Source of the DNA: Banduia mediterranea
GTDB lineage: Bacteria > Pseudomonadota > Gammaproteobacteria > Nevskiales > Nevskiaceae
Assembly: GCF_031846245.1 (NCBI RefSeq)
Contig: NZ_JAVRIC010000001.1
Location: 230,288 to 294,287 of the forward strand
Direction of reading: 5' to 3'
DNA length: 64,000 nucleotides
Positions within the stretch are counted from its first letter, which is position 1. Each line of letters starts with the position of its first letter. The notes under the pieces were generated by a model. That model ran no database searches. It was not told the origin of the DNA and saw nothing but the letters and a program-made list of their open reading frames with translations. This document shows, piece after piece, positions 33,889-43,266 of this stretch. Made by a program: the position numbers and the translations under genes.

Positions 33889-35262
33889 TCACAGAAAGCC
33901 GATACCGACCTGGAACAGCTTTTCGACTTCACCGGCCTGGGACTTGTCCACGATGAACAGAATCACGTGATCCTCGGCCTGGATCACGGTGTCGTGATGG
34001 GCGATCAGCACATCGTCGCCACGCACGATGGCGCCGATGGTGGTGCCTTCCGGCAACTTGATCTGATCGAGCCGGCGACCGACCACCTTGGAGCTGTTGC
34101 GGTCTCCATGCGCCACCGCCTCGACGGCTTCGGCAGCACCCCGACGCAGGCTGTACACCCGCACCACGTCGCCACGCCGCACGTGCGCCAGCAGCGCCGA
34201 GACGGTGGCCTGCTGCGGCGATACCGCGATATCGATAACGCCGCCTTCGACCAGATCGACATAGGACAGCCGGTTGATCAGCGACAGTGCTTTCTTGGCG
34301 CCGAGCCGCTTGGCCAACATCGCGGAAAGAATGTTGGCCTCGTCGTCATTGGTGATCGCGCAGAAGACGTCCATGTCTTCGATGTTTTCCTCGACCAGCA
34401 GGTCCTCGTTGGCGGCATCGCCGCACAGCACGATGGCGCGACCCAATTGCTCGGAGAGGAAGCGCGCACGGTCACGGTTGCGCTCGATGATCTTGACCTG
34501 GATCGAATTTTCCAGGGCTTGCGCCAAACGCATGCCGATGTTGCCGCCGCCGGCCAGCATCACGCGCCGCACCGGGCGGTCGGCGCGTCGCAGCTCGGCC
34601 ATGATCTTGGGAATGTGCTCGCGCGCGGCGACGAAGAAGACCTCATCCTCGACCTCGATGAGGGTGTCGCCTTCCGGCAGGATCGGCCGGCCACGCCGGT
34701 AGATCGCCGCCACACGTGCGTCCGCACCCGGCAGGTGGTTCGGCAGCTCGCGCAGCTGCTGGCCGACCAGCGGACCCCCATAGTAGGCCTTGACGCCGAC
34801 CATGCGCACGCGGCCATCCGCGAAATCGACGACCTGCAGGGCGCCCGGATATTCGATCAGGCGGCGGATGTAGTCGGTGACCAGCTGCGCCGGCGAAATT
34901 CGCATGTCGACCGGAATCGCGTCCTGGCGGAACAGCGATTCTTCCGACAGGTATTCGCCCGAACGCACGCGCGCGATCTTGGTCGGCGTGTGGAACAGCG
35001 TGTAGGCGATCTGGCACGCGATCATGTTGGTCTCGTCGGACTCCGTGACCGCGATGATCATGTCGGCGTCCTCGGCACCGGCGCGGCGCAGCACATCCGG
35101 GAACGAGGCGTAGCCCTGCACCGTGCGGATGTCGAGCCGATCCTGCAGTTCGAGCAACAGCCCACCGTTGGTATCCACGACCGTGACGTCGTTCTGCTCG
35201 CCCGCGAGATTCTCGGCCAGAGTTGCGCCGACCTGACCTGCGCCGAGGATGATGATCTTCAT
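33889..35262 (-). CDS. trkA: Trk potassium transport regulatory subunit TrkA
   Basis: The 457-residue cytosolic protein has two RCK_N Rossmann domains ([17 protein letters not shown] at residue 3 and [17 protein letters not shown] near 234), each followed by an RCK_C domain. The length matches canonical TrkA. It binds nucleotides and gates TrkH. In many relatives it follows def-fmt-rsmB directly; here rsmB is 271 bases upstream and fmt-def is displaced by an MFS gene. Confidence 0.95.
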   Translation of the reverse strand: MKIIILGAGQVGATLAENLAGEQNDVTVVDTNGGLLLELQDRLDIRTVQGYASFPDVLRRAGAEDADMIIAVTESDETNMIACQIAYTLFHTPTKIARVRSGEYLSEESLFRQDAIPVDMRISPAQLVTDYIRRLIEYPGALQVVDFADGRVRMVGVKAYYGGPLVGQQLRELPNHLPGADARVAAIYRRGRPILPEGDTLIEVEDEVFFVAAREHIPKIMAELRRADRPVRRVMLAGGGNIGMRLAQALENSIQVKIIERNRDRARFLSEQLGRAIVLCGDAANEDLLVEENIEDMDVFCAITNDDEANILSAMLAKRLGAKKALSLINRLSYVDLVEGGVIDIAVSPQQATVSALLAHVRRGDVVRVYSLRRGAAEAVEAVAHGDRNSSKVVGRRLDQIKLPEGTTIGAIVRGDDVLIAHHDTVIQAEDHVILFIVDKSQAGEVEKLFQVGIGFL

Positions 35263-35476
35263 GGGCGGCGAACCTTACGCCGGGAATTGTTGCGCCGCAA
35301 GATAAGTTTCGACAGTGGGAACGGGGGCAGCAGGCACTCGCCATGGCATCGAAATTGCGAACCGACACGGCCAATCGTCACGGCCGTTGCGGAGCCATTT
35401 CGCGGTGCCATCAGGCCGGTCGTGCCGAACAGGGTTTTGGGGTTGGTGAGGGGAAGCTGTGCTATGCGCAGTGTTG

Positions 35477-35504
35477 AGGGGGCGGTGATCCGCCCCCTTT
35501 TTTT
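35477..35504 (+). terminator. Orphan terminator on the plus strand
   Basis: AGGGGGCGG - TGAT - CCGCCCCCT forms a 9-bp stem followed by a run of T on the plus strand. Both flanking genes (trkA and rsmB) run on the minus strand, so no annotated plus-strand gene ends here. It may close a short unannotated transcript starting near 35270-35350. On the minus strand no U-run follows, so it is a poor terminator for rsmB. Confidence 0.6.
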
Positions 35505-35533
35505 CTTGGCGCGCCCGACACGGGTCTGCGGAC

Positions 35534-36841
35534 TCATTTCGACGGCGCGGCCTCCGCACTTTCGGCCTTGCGCAGGCGCAGGTAGTAGAAGCCGTCGAAG
35601 TCCCCGCCCGGCGCGAGACGCCGCCCCAGCCGTGCCGGCACGCCCCATTCGGCCTCGATCGGAAATTCCTGCACATCGGCGGTGCACGCCATGAAGCGTT
35701 CGGCCACCGCAGCGCCTTCCGCGTCCAGGATCGAGCAGGTCGCGTAGACCAGCACACCGCCGGGCGCCAGCAACGGCCACAAGGCCTTGAGCATGCGCAA
35801 CTGCCCCTGGGCCAGTCGCTCGACGTCATCCTCGCGACGCAACCACTTGATGTCCGGATGGCGGCGGATCACGCCGGTGGCCGAACAGGGCGCATCGATC
35901 AGGATGCGTTCGAACGCAGTGCCGTCCCACCATTGCTCAGGTTGCGCGGCATCACCGGCCACCACCTGCGCGCTCAGTCGCAGGCGGCGAAGGCTCTCAT
36001 CGATGCGGATCAGGCGCTGCTTGTCGGAGTCCAGGGCCACCACCTGCGCATCCGGACAGCGTTCGAGAATGTGGGCGGTCTTGCCGCCGGGCGCCGCGCA
36101 GGCGTCGAGCACGCGCTGGCCCGGCTGCGCGTCCAGTAAGGCGGCGGCGAGCTGCGCCGAGGCGTCCTGCACCGAGGCGCTGCCGCGCGCAAATCCCGGA
36201 ATCGCCTCGACCGGCTGCGGCTGCGCCAGCACCAGGGCTTCGGGCACGCCGGGCACGGTGTGCGCGTCCAGGCCCTGAGCGGCCAGACGCGCGCGATACG
36301 CCTCGCCGCTCATGCGTCGGCCGTTGACACGCAGCGTCATCGGTCCGGCCTGCTGGTTGGCCGCGATCACGCTTTCGGCGGCCGCGCCCCAGTCGGCTTC
36401 GATACGGCGCACCAGCCAGTCCGGATGTGAATGAACGATCCCCGGCGACTGCACTAGCGCCTCTTCGAGCTGCGCCTGCTCGCGCTGGTAACGACGCAGC
36501 AAGGCATTGATCAGCGCGCGCGGACGCGGCTGGTTGAGAATCGTGGTCGCCTCCACCGTTTCCTGGACGGCGGCGTGGGCCGGCACGCGCATCGAGCGTA
36601 GCTGATAGAGCCCCACGCGCAGCAGCGCATCGACTTCATCGTTGTCGATCGCGCGATCGGACATCGCATCGACCAGCGCGCCAAGCAAGCGGTAATCGCG
36701 GATCACGCCGTAGACCATGGCCTGCAACAGGGCGCGGTCACGCGGCGGCACCTGCGGCGCCTGCAGCAGGATATCATCGAGACTGCGCCCGCGCATGACG
36801 CGGGCGACGGCGCGGGCAGCGATCGCGCGTACGTTCTTCAA
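35534..36841 (-). CDS. rsmB: 16S rRNA (cytosine-967-C5) methyltransferase RsmB
   Basis: The 435-residue protein has the NusB-like N-terminal RNA-binding domain (ARAVARVMRGRSLDDIL, VYGVIRDYRLL, PRALINALLRRYQRE) and a SAM methyltransferase domain with LDACAAPGGKTAHIL, DAPCSATGVIRRHPDIKW and the second catalytic Cys in VYATCSI. It is usually co-transcribed with fmt and def, but here those lie beyond an opposite-strand MFS gene. Confidence 0.95.
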   Translation of the reverse strand: MKNVRAIAARAVARVMRGRSLDDILLQAPQVPPRDRALLQAMVYGVIRDYRLLGALVDAMSDRAIDNDEVDALLRVGLYQLRSMRVPAHAAVQETVEATTILNQPRPRALINALLRRYQREQAQLEEALVQSPGIVHSHPDWLVRRIEADWGAAAESVIAANQQAGPMTLRVNGRRMSGEAYRARLAAQGLDAHTVPGVPEALVLAQPQPVEAIPGFARGSASVQDASAQLAAALLDAQPGQRVLDACAAPGGKTAHILERCPDAQVVALDSDKQRLIRIDESLRRLRLSAQVVAGDAAQPEQWWDGTAFERILIDAPCSATGVIRRHPDIKWLRREDDVERLAQGQLRMLKALWPLLAPGGVLVYATCSILDAEGAAVAERFMACTADVQEFPIEAEWGVPARLGRRLAPGGDFDGFYYLRLRKAESAEAAPSK

Positions 36842-36964
36842 ACGGGCTTCCTGTGGTATGACGCGGGCACGCGTTCATGCATCGGTGTGGCGCTATTGTA
36901 GTGGCCGCTGCGTGCGGCGGTCTTGGCCGCGCGCCCGCGATACGAAGAATCCGGACGGTGTTCC

Positions 36965-38197
36965 ATGGCAGGTGGCGAAATGCGCGAGCAACATTCTTCG
37001 GTCGGCACTGCGCGCGCCAGTTGGCGCGGCCTGCCGGCCAGCGTCTGGGCGCTCGGTTTCGGGTCCTTGTTCATGGATATGTCGTCCGAACTGGTGCACA
37101 GCCTGCTGCCGCTGTTCATGAGTACCACGCTGGGCGCCAGCATGTTCGCGATCGGCGTGCTCGAAGGGGTGGCCGAAGCCACCGCGGCGATCACCAAGGT
37201 GTTTTCCGGTGCGCTCAGCGACCGCCTGGGACGGCGCAAGCCTCTGTTGATTGCCGGTTACGGGCTGGCGGCACTCAGCAAACCGGTATTTCCGCTGGCC
37301 GGCTCCATCGGCTGGGTATTCGCGGCACGCTTCGTCGACCGCATCGGCAAAGGCATACGCGGCGCACCGCGCGACGCCCTGGTCGCCGATGTCACGGCAC
37401 CGCTCCAGCGTGGCGCGGCCTATGGTTTGCGCCAGTCGCTCGACTCCGTCGGCGCTTTTCTTGGGCCGATGCTGGCGGTGGCCTTGATGCTGGTGCTGGC
37501 CGGCGATCTGCAGGCCGTGCTCTGGATCGCCGTGCTTCCAGCCTTCATCTCCGTGCTCCTGCTTTGGGTCGCGGTCCGCGAACCGCAGGCTCAGGCCGCC
37601 GCGGAGGAACGCCGCCGGATTCCGCTGCGCCTTGCGGACATGCGGAGGCTGCCGGCGCGCTACTGGTGGGTGGTGCTGCTCGGTGGCGTGTTCACGCTGG
37701 CACGCTTCAGCGAAGCCTTTCTGATTCTACGGGCCCATGACGTGGGTTTGGGGCTGTCATTGGCGCCGTTGGTGATGATCGTGATGAGCGTGATTTATGC
37801 CGCCTCGGCTCTGCCGGCCGGGATCGCGGCGGACCGGATCAGCGCAAGGCATTTGCTGTTTGCCGGTCTGCTGGTGCTGGTTGCGGCGGACGTGATGCTG
37901 GCGCTTGCCACAGGGCCGGCGCTGGTGCTCATGGGCGCCGCCGTTTGGGGCTTGCACATGGGGCTGACGCAGGGCCTGTTCTCCAAGCTGGTGGCCGACA
38001 CCGCACCCGCTTCGCTGCGCGCCACTGGATTCGGACTGTTCAATCTGGTCAGCGGCGGCGCCCTGTTGCTGGCCAGCCTGCTGGCCGGTCTGCTCTGGCA
38101 GCAGATGGGCGCTGCGGCCACGTTCATCGGCGGGGCTGCGTTCGCCGGCCTGGCAGCCTGCGGCCTGCTCGTGGTGGGCCGCAGGCCACGGCGATAG
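36965..38197 (+). CDS. MFS transporter
   Basis: This roughly 410-residue permease has 12 helices and MFS signatures: GFGSLFMDMSSELVHSLLPL in helix 1, GALSDRLGRRKPLLIAGYG as the loop 2-3 motif A, and RFVDRIGKGIRGAPRDALV in the next loop. The DRIGKGIRGAPRDALV pattern marks a subfamily of uncharacterised proteobacterial MFS proteins. Substrate is unknown. The start could also be 36980, which has AGGTGG upstream. The gene sits against the grain of the def-fmt-rsmB-trkA block. Confidence 0.85.
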   Translation: MAGGEMREQHSSVGTARASWRGLPASVWALGFGSLFMDMSSELVHSLLPLFMSTTLGASMFAIGVLEGVAEATAAITKVFSGALSDRLGRRKPLLIAGYGLAALSKPVFPLAGSIGWVFAARFVDRIGKGIRGAPRDALVADVTAPLQRGAAYGLRQSLDSVGAFLGPMLAVALMLVLAGDLQAVLWIAVLPAFISVLLLWVAVREPQAQAAAEERRRIPLRLADMRRLPARYWWVVLLGGVFTLARFSEAFLILRAHDVGLGLSLAPLVMIVMSVIYAASALPAGIAADRISARHLLFAGLLVLVAADVMLALATGPALVLMGAAVWGLHMGLTQGLFSKLVADTAPASLRATGFGLFNLVSGGALLLASLLAGLLWQQMGAAATFIGGAAFAGLAACGLLVVGRRPRR

Positions 38198-38467
38198 CCC
38201 AGCCAGCGTGGCGGTGCGCATCACCGGGGTCGACGAGCAGGGACGGTCCACCGAACTCAGCGTGAATCACGCGCCGCGTGATGCCGACCGACCCTCGCCC
38301 GCTTGCGGGAGAGCGGTGGGTGTCAGCGACTTCCCGCATGGCCTGCCGCCGGTCGCGGACTTGCTCGCCCCGTTGCTGGGTACGCTGACGATCTACGACC
38401 TCGCCGGGCATCCCTCGATGCCTGGTGGTGCCGGTCGAAGCCTTGCAACCGCCGAGCTGAAACCTGC
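38198..38467. other. Intergenic stretch between MFS gene and fmt
   Basis: These 270 bases hold REP-like repeat copy B at the left. Beyond it I see no coding signal with a recognisable protein, no RNA gene and no clear terminator. A short open frame crosses it but matches nothing known to me. Confidence 0.6.
38256..38320 (+). repeat. REP-like dispersed repeat, copy B
   Basis: CTCAGCGTGAATCACGC followed by GCGTGATGCCGACC and CCCGCTTGCGGGAG repeats the two-stem structure of copy A. It starts about 60 bases after the MFS stop. Confidence 0.8.
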
Positions 38468-39391
38468 TCAGGAAAAGCGCAGACCGTCCAAGGCGCGGCC
38501 GCGCACCGCATCGATTGCCGCCAGCGGCTTGCCGCCGGGCCATTGCAGGCGTTGCAGGCTGAGCACACCGTCGCCGGTGGCGACGTGAATGCCCTGGCCG
38601 TCGGAGGCCAGCACACGGCCGGGCTCGGTCGAGCCCGGCAGGCTCAGCGGCCGCGCTTCGAGAATGCGCACACGTTCGCCGTCCAGTTCGGTCCAGGCCA
38701 TCGGTGCGGGGTTGTAGGCCCGTACCGAGCGCGCCAGGATCGGCGCCGGCTGGGTCCAGTCGAGCCGGGCTTCCTCCTTGCTGAGCTTGCGGGCGTAGGT
38801 CGCGCCTTCCGCGGGCTGCGGCTGGGAACACAGCCTGGCCTCGGCGCACTGTTGCACGGCTTCGACGATCAGCCGCGCGCCGAGCACGGCGAGCCTGTCA
38901 TGGAGTTCGCCGCTGTTCATGGCCTCGTCGATCGGCAGCGCTTCGCGCAGCAGCATCGGGCCGGTATCGAGCCCCGCGTCCATCTGCATGATGGTGACGC
39001 CGGATTCACGGTCGCCGGCCAGGATCGCGCGCTGGATCGGCGCCGCGCCACGCCAGCGCGGCAGCAACGAGGCGTGGATGTTGAAGCAGCCATGCACCGG
39101 AACATCGAGCACCGCCTGCGGCAGAATCAGCCCGTAGGCCACCACCACCATCAGCTCCGGCGCGAGCGCGGCCAGTTCGTCGACCGCCTCGGGCGTGAAG
39201 CGTGGCGGCTTGCGCACCTCAAGTCCCAGCGTCTCGGCGCGCTGCCCCACCGCCGAAGCGCTGAGCTTGCGGCCGCGTCCGGAGGGCCGGTCGGGCTGGG
39301 TGTAGACCGCCAGGATGTCATGCCCCGCCGCGTGCAGCGCATCGAGCGCGATCACGGAGAATTCAGGGGTCCCGGCGAAGACGAGTCTCAT
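38468..39391 (-). CDS. fmt: Methionyl-tRNA formyltransferase
   Basis: The 307-residue enzyme formylates initiator Met-tRNA using 10-formyl-THF. It starts MRLVFAGTPEFSVIALDAL and has SGRGRKLSASAV, VVAYGLILPQAVL, the active-site segment FNIHASLLPRWRGAAPIQRA (Asn, His) and MQMDAGLDTGPML with the Asp. The C-terminal OB-like tRNA-binding domain is present. It is preceded by def on the same strand with 142 bases between them that contain an inverted repeat. Confidence 0.95.
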   Translation of the reverse strand: MRLVFAGTPEFSVIALDALHAAGHDILAVYTQPDRPSGRGRKLSASAVGQRAETLGLEVRKPPRFTPEAVDELAALAPELMVVVAYGLILPQAVLDVPVHGCFNIHASLLPRWRGAAPIQRAILAGDRESGVTIMQMDAGLDTGPMLLREALPIDEAMNSGELHDRLAVLGARLIVEAVQQCAEARLCSQPQPAEGATYARKLSKEEARLDWTQPAPILARSVRAYNPAPMAWTELDGERVRILEARPLSLPGSTEPGRVLASDGQGIHVATGDGVLSLQRLQWPGGKPLAAIDAVRGRALDGLRFS

Positions 39392-39415
39392 CGATGTGCG
39401 GACGACAACGGCGAG

Positions 39416-39443
39416 TTTCGCGCAAAGACGCAAAGGCGCAAAG
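39416..39443 (-). repeat. GCGCAAAGACGCAAAG repeat, left arm
   Basis: TTTCGCGCAAAGACGCAAAG continues into GGCGCAAAG and forms the left arm of a near-perfect inverted pair with 39476-39503 (about 24 of 28 positions match). The pair sits in the def-fmt gap. Confidence 0.75.
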
Positions 39444-39475
39444 AAATAAGAAGCCGTTCTTCGTGTTGTGCCGTT

Positions 39476-39503
39476 CTTCGCGTCTTTGCGTCTTTGCGCG
39501 AGA
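39476..39503 (+). repeat. GCGCAAAGACGCAAAG repeat, right arm
   Basis: CTTCGCGTCTTTGCGTCTTT and GCGCGAGA form the right arm of the inverted pair. The arms could form a long hairpin with a 32-base loop in the def-fmt transcript. Confidence 0.75.
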
Positions 39504-39533
39504 TCAATAGCCCTAGCCCTTGAATGACCCGGC

Positions 39534-40040
39534 TCACACCCGCGCCGCCGCCTTTTCGAGCTTCTTCTTGATGCGCTCGCGCTTGAGCGCCGAGAGATAG
39601 TCGATATAGAGCTTGCCGTCGAGATGGTCGATCTCGTGCTGCACACATTGTGCGAGCAGGCCTTCGGCTTCGATCTCGTAGGGATTGCCCTCGCGGTCCA
39701 GCGCCTTGAGGCGCAGTCGGTTGTAGCGCTGCACCTTGTCGCTGAAACCAGGCACCGACAGACAGCCTTCGTCCATGGCTTCCAGGTCCAGCGGTTCCAG
39801 AATTTCCGGGTTGATCATCACCATCGGCTCGCTCTGGCCGTCCTCGCGCGCACAATCCATCACCGCGAGCCGCAAGGCAATGCCGACCTGGGTGGCGGCG
39901 AGGCCCACACCGGGCGCGTCATACATGGTTTCGAACATGTCGTCGATCAGGCGTTGCAGCTTGCCGTCGAACTGTTCGACGGGCCGCGCCTTTTCGCGCA
40001 GGCGTGCGTCCGGATGGTGGAGGATCGTCATCAAGGCCAT
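39534..40040 (-). CDS. def: Peptide deformylase
   Basis: The 168-residue metalloenzyme removes the formyl group from new proteins. It shows all three motifs: [18 protein letters not shown] with the metal Cys, and QHEIDHLDG with two metal His and the catalytic Glu. The length is canonical. It is the first gene of the minus-strand def-fmt unit and is divergent from the LysM lipoprotein and dprA. Confidence 0.97.
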   Translation of the reverse strand: MALMTILHHPDARLREKARPVEQFDGKLQRLIDDMFETMYDAPGVGLAATQVGIALRLAVMDCAREDGQSEPMVMINPEILEPLDLEAMDEGCLSVPGFSDKVQRYNRLRLKALDREGNPYEIEAEGLLAQCVQHEIDHLDGKLYIDYLSALKRERIKKKLEKAAARV

Positions 40041-40173
40041 GTCAGCAAGCTCTTCGGCTTATTCCCGAGTCGACGTCGACGGCTAGAGTCGACAGCAACT
40101 GCCACCGCCAAGCATGTGCCGCCGCAGGGATTTATGACAGAATCCAGGGCGAAAGCCTGAGGGGGTGGCATCA

Positions 40174-41343
40174 ATGCGCAAGTATAGCGGGTTCGCCGGT
40201 GACGGGCCGTTGCGGCCGGGTCGGTTCGCGGCGGGCATCCTGCTGGGCGCGGCGCTGGGCGGCTGCGCGACGCAGCCGGTGGCGCCGCCAGCGCCGTTGC
40301 CGATGGCTCCTCCGGCGAGCGATCCGGCGCCGATGACAGCGACCCCAGCGGCTGCGCCAATGCGCGAAACGGTCCGCCTGCGCGAAAGCGGAGCAGGCCG
40401 CTACGTGGTCAAGAAGGGCGACACGCTCTGGGATATCTCCCGATATTTCCTGCAGGACGCCTGGCAATGGCCGGAACTGTGGTACGTCAATGGTCAGGTC
40501 AGCAACCCGCATCTGATCTATCCCGGTGATGTGCTGACGATCACCTGGGTCGACGGACATCCGCAGCTGATGCGTGAATCCGGCGTTGCGATCGAACGTC
40601 TGTCCCCGCAGATCCGCGAAAGCGGGCTCGGCGATGCGATACCGGCGATTCCCTTGGAGGCGATTCGTGACTTCCTGCGTGGCCCGCGCATCGTTTCGCT
40701 GGAGGAACTCAAGGCCGCACCGTATGTGCTGGCGTTTCTGGACTCGCGCCTGATCGCAGGTGCCGGCGACGGCTTCTACGTCAAGAACCTGCCACGCGAC
40801 GAGGCCTACAGCTATTCGGTGGTCAACGTGGGCGATGCCTATCGCGACCCGGAAACCGGCGACATCCTGGGTTACGAAGCCATACCCACGGCCGAAGCCG
40901 AGGTCCGTGACTATGGTTCACCGAGCACTGCCGAACTGGTCAGCAGCTATCGCGAGACGCGCATCGGCAATCGCCTGCTGCCGCGCGAGCTGGAACTGTT
41001 CGCCTCGAATTTCTATCCGCATTCTCCGGATGCCGAGCTCGGAGGCACCATCATTTCGGTGTTCGATGGCGTCTCACAGATCGGCCAGTACCAGATCGTG
41101 GCGATCAATCGCGGCACCGACCAAGGCCTGGAGCCCGGCCATGTGCTGTCGATCTTCCAGCGCGGGCGCAACGTCAAGGACCCCTACGACCCGGCCTCGC
41201 GCGTGCAACTGCCGGACCTCTACGCCGGCAACCTGATGATTTTCAAGGCTGATGCCCGTCTGTCCTACGGACTGGTCATGACTGCTGAGCGGCCGCTGCA
41301 CGTGCTCGACAAGGTCGGCAAGCCGCACAGCGCCGCGCGCTGA
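40174..41343 (+). CDS. LysM-domain lipoprotein
   Basis: The 389-residue protein has an N-terminal signal with lipobox LGGCATQ (Cys near 31), a Pro/Ala-rich linker, and a LysM domain (YVVKKGDTLWDISRYFL through NPHLIYPGDVLTI). A long C-terminal part follows (VLAFLDSRLIAGAGDGFYVK, QIVAINRGTDQGLEPGHVL). Proteins of this layout are common directly before dprA and opposite def. It likely binds peptidoglycan in the periplasm. The ATG at 40174 follows GAGGGGG; GTG at 40165 is possible. Confidence 0.88.
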   Translation: MRKYSGFAGDGPLRPGRFAAGILLGAALGGCATQPVAPPAPLPMAPPASDPAPMTATPAAAPMRETVRLRESGAGRYVVKKGDTLWDISRYFLQDAWQWPELWYVNGQVSNPHLIYPGDVLTITWVDGHPQLMRESGVAIERLSPQIRESGLGDAIPAIPLEAIRDFLRGPRIVSLEELKAAPYVLAFLDSRLIAGAGDGFYVKNLPRDEAYSYSVVNVGDAYRDPETGDILGYEAIPTAEAEVRDYGSPSTAELVSSYRETRIGNRLLPRELELFASNFYPHSPDAELGGTIISVFDGVSQIGQYQIVAINRGTDQGLEPGHVLSIFQRGRNVKDPYDPASRVQLPDLYAGNLMIFKADARLSYGLVMTAERPLHVLDKVGKPHSAAR

Positions 41344-41350
41344 GTCGCTC

Positions 41351-42457
41351 GTGACGCCGGACCAGCAACGCGCCTGGCTGACGCTGCTGCAGGCGCCCGG
41401 CGTCGGTCCGGCCGCCGGCCTGAGATTGCTGCACGCGCACGATTCCGCCGAGGCCGCCCTGGCGGCCGGTCCGCGCGCCTGGCGCGCCGCCGGGATCGCC
41501 GAAGCCCAGCACGCACCGCTGAAACAGCCGGACCCGGCGCAGATCGAGGCCAGCCTGGAATGGCTGCATGGCGCCAGCAATCGCCGACTGCTGACGATCG
41601 ATGATCCGGACTATCCGGCGCGCCTGGTCGAAATCGCGCGCGCGCCGCTGGCGCTGTTCTGCCAGGGTGAGGCCAGTACCCTGGCACGCCCGCAGCTGGC
41701 CATCGTCGGCAGCCGCACCGCGACCGCGCAGGGCTTGGAGAATGCACGCGCCTTCGCGGCCGAACTCGTCCGCCACGGCCTGGTCATTACCAGCGGCTTG
41801 GCTCTGGGTATCGATGGCGCAGCCCATCAGGGTGCGCTCGATGGTGGCGGCAGCACGATCGCGATCTGTGGCACCGGTCTGGATCGCGTCTATCCGGCGC
41901 GGCATCGCGGATTGGCGCATCGCATCGTCGAAGACGGATGCCTGGTGTCGGAATTCGCACCCGGCACGCCCGCGCTACCGGAGCATTTCCCACGACGCAA
42001 CCGCATTCTGTCGGGTTTGTCGCTGGGTGTGTTGGTGGTCGAAGCGGCGACGCGCAGCGGCTCGCTGATCACGGCGCGGCTGGCGGCCGAGCAGGGGCGC
42101 GAGGTGTTCGCAATTCCCGGTTCGATCCACAACCCGATGGCGCGCGGTTGCCACTCATTGATCCGGCAGGGCGCCAAACTGGTCGAAACGGCGCAGGATT
42201 TGCTTGATGAACTGGCATCGCAGCTCGGCGAACGGCGAGTCGTCAGGAACACCGCCCCATCGTCCGCGGCAGCGCTGACTGCAGCACAGCGTCGTGTTCT
42301 CAAGGTGATCGACGACGCACCGACAGCGTTCGATACGCTGGTCGACCGATCGGGCCTGGACGTGGCGTCCTTGTCGGCGGTGTTGCTGGATCTGGAACTT
42401 GCGGGATTCGCGGCAAGCCAACCGGGCGGCGCGTTCATTCGGTTGAAATCGGGCTAA
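41351..42457 (+). CDS. dprA: DNA-processing protein DprA/Smf
   Basis: The 368-residue protein loads RecA on incoming single-stranded DNA during natural transformation. The extended Rossmann core is clear: LAIVGSRTATAQG, HGLVITSGLALGIDGAAHQGAL, STIAICGTGLDRVYPARH, SEFAPGTPALPEHFPRRNRI and VVEAATRSGSLITARLA. A C-terminal winged helix (AQRRVLKVIDDAP to LELAGFAA) follows. GTG start at 41351, 8 bases after the LysM stop. The presence of dprA alone does not prove competence. Confidence 0.95.
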   Translation: MTPDQQRAWLTLLQAPGVGPAAGLRLLHAHDSAEAALAAGPRAWRAAGIAEAQHAPLKQPDPAQIEASLEWLHGASNRRLLTIDDPDYPARLVEIARAPLALFCQGEASTLARPQLAIVGSRTATAQGLENARAFAAELVRHGLVITSGLALGIDGAAHQGALDGGGSTIAICGTGLDRVYPARHRGLAHRIVEDGCLVSEFAPGTPALPEHFPRRNRILSGLSLGVLVVEAATRSGSLITARLAAEQGREVFAIPGSIHNPMARGCHSLIRQGAKLVETAQDLLDELASQLGERRVVRNTAPSSAAALTAAQRRVLKVIDDAPTAFDTLVDRSGLDVASLSAVLLDLELAGFAASQPGGAFIRLKSG

Positions 42458-42489
42458 CGGCCATGCCGCCAAGCGGCACCCCGCAGAGC

Positions 42490-42554
42490 GCCCTCTCCCG
42501 CAAGCGGGCCAGGGTAGCTCGGCATCACGCGGTGCGTGATTCACACTAAAGTTC
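42490..42554 (-). repeat. REP-like dispersed repeat, copy C (reverse)
   Basis: Read on the minus strand it begins CTTTAGTGTGAATCACGC and continues GCGTGATGCCGAGC, then CCCGCTTGCGGGAGAGG. It lies between dprA and smg, in the opposite orientation to both. Confidence 0.8.
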
Positions 42555-42654
42555 CAATCGCCTCGTGGCGAGCGGGACCCACGCACTCTTCCAGCTTGTA
42601 CCGGCCGAACCTCGATGCACTGACGTCGGCGGGTTTTCACTGCACAATACGCCC

Positions 42655-43122
42655 ATGAAAGAAAGCGTCCTCGATGTGCTGATGTATCTGTTCGAGAACT
42701 ACATGGACGGTGAGTTCTCCGACGAAACCAATCACGAGACCTTGCGCGTCGAACTGGTCGGCGCCGGGTTTCCCGAAGACGAAGTCGACCATGCCTTCCG
42801 CTGGCTTGACGGACTCGCCGAACAGCGTCGCAACCTCTCGATCACCGGCGCACCCGGCGCCATCCGCATCTATGCCCGCTCCGAGCAGGCCCGTCTGTCG
42901 CGCGAATGTCGCGGCTTCGTGCTGTATCTGGAGCAGCTCGGCATCCTCACCGGGCTGACGCGCGAACTGGTCATCGACCGTCTGCTGCAAATCGAGGATG
43001 ACATCGACCTGGAGCGCGTCAAATGGGTGGTGCTGCTGGTGCTCATCAACGAGCCCGGCGCCGAGGACGCGGCCGCCCAGGTCGAGGAAATGGTCTATTA
43101 CGACGGCGATTTCCTGCACTGA
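42655..43122 (+). CDS. smg: Smg family protein (DUF494)
   Basis: The 155-residue protein starts MKESVLDVLMYLFENYM and contains ELVGAGFPEDEVDHAFRWLD and GFVLYLEQLGILTGLTRELVIDR, the conserved Smg segments. The function of Smg is unknown, but it is regularly linked with dprA and topA as here. It precedes topA by about 140 bases. Confidence 0.92.
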   Translation: MKESVLDVLMYLFENYMDGEFSDETNHETLRVELVGAGFPEDEVDHAFRWLDGLAEQRRNLSITGAPGAIRIYARSEQARLSRECRGFVLYLEQLGILTGLTRELVIDRLLQIEDDIDLERVKWVVLLVLINEPGAEDAAAQVEEMVYYDGDFLH

Positions 43123-43266
43123 TTCCGGCGGCTGTCCAGCAACTGTCTGGGGCCGCCGGTACCGGTCAGGCAAAGGTCCGCGCCGGGTGGCGCACTGGAC
43201 AAACCCTGACCGCGGCCCGTATAAGCTCGCGCCCTAGACATTTTTTTCTACGCACCCTGCGGGCGA

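Noticed and set aside
38208..38588. Plus-strand 126-codon frame between MFS gene and fmt
   Set aside because: It reads through repeat copy B and into antisense fmt, with no domain or ribosome site.
39416..39503. Inverted repeat as a def terminator
   Set aside because: Loop of 32 bases and no U-run; a copy of the core elsewhere indicates a dispersed repeat instead.
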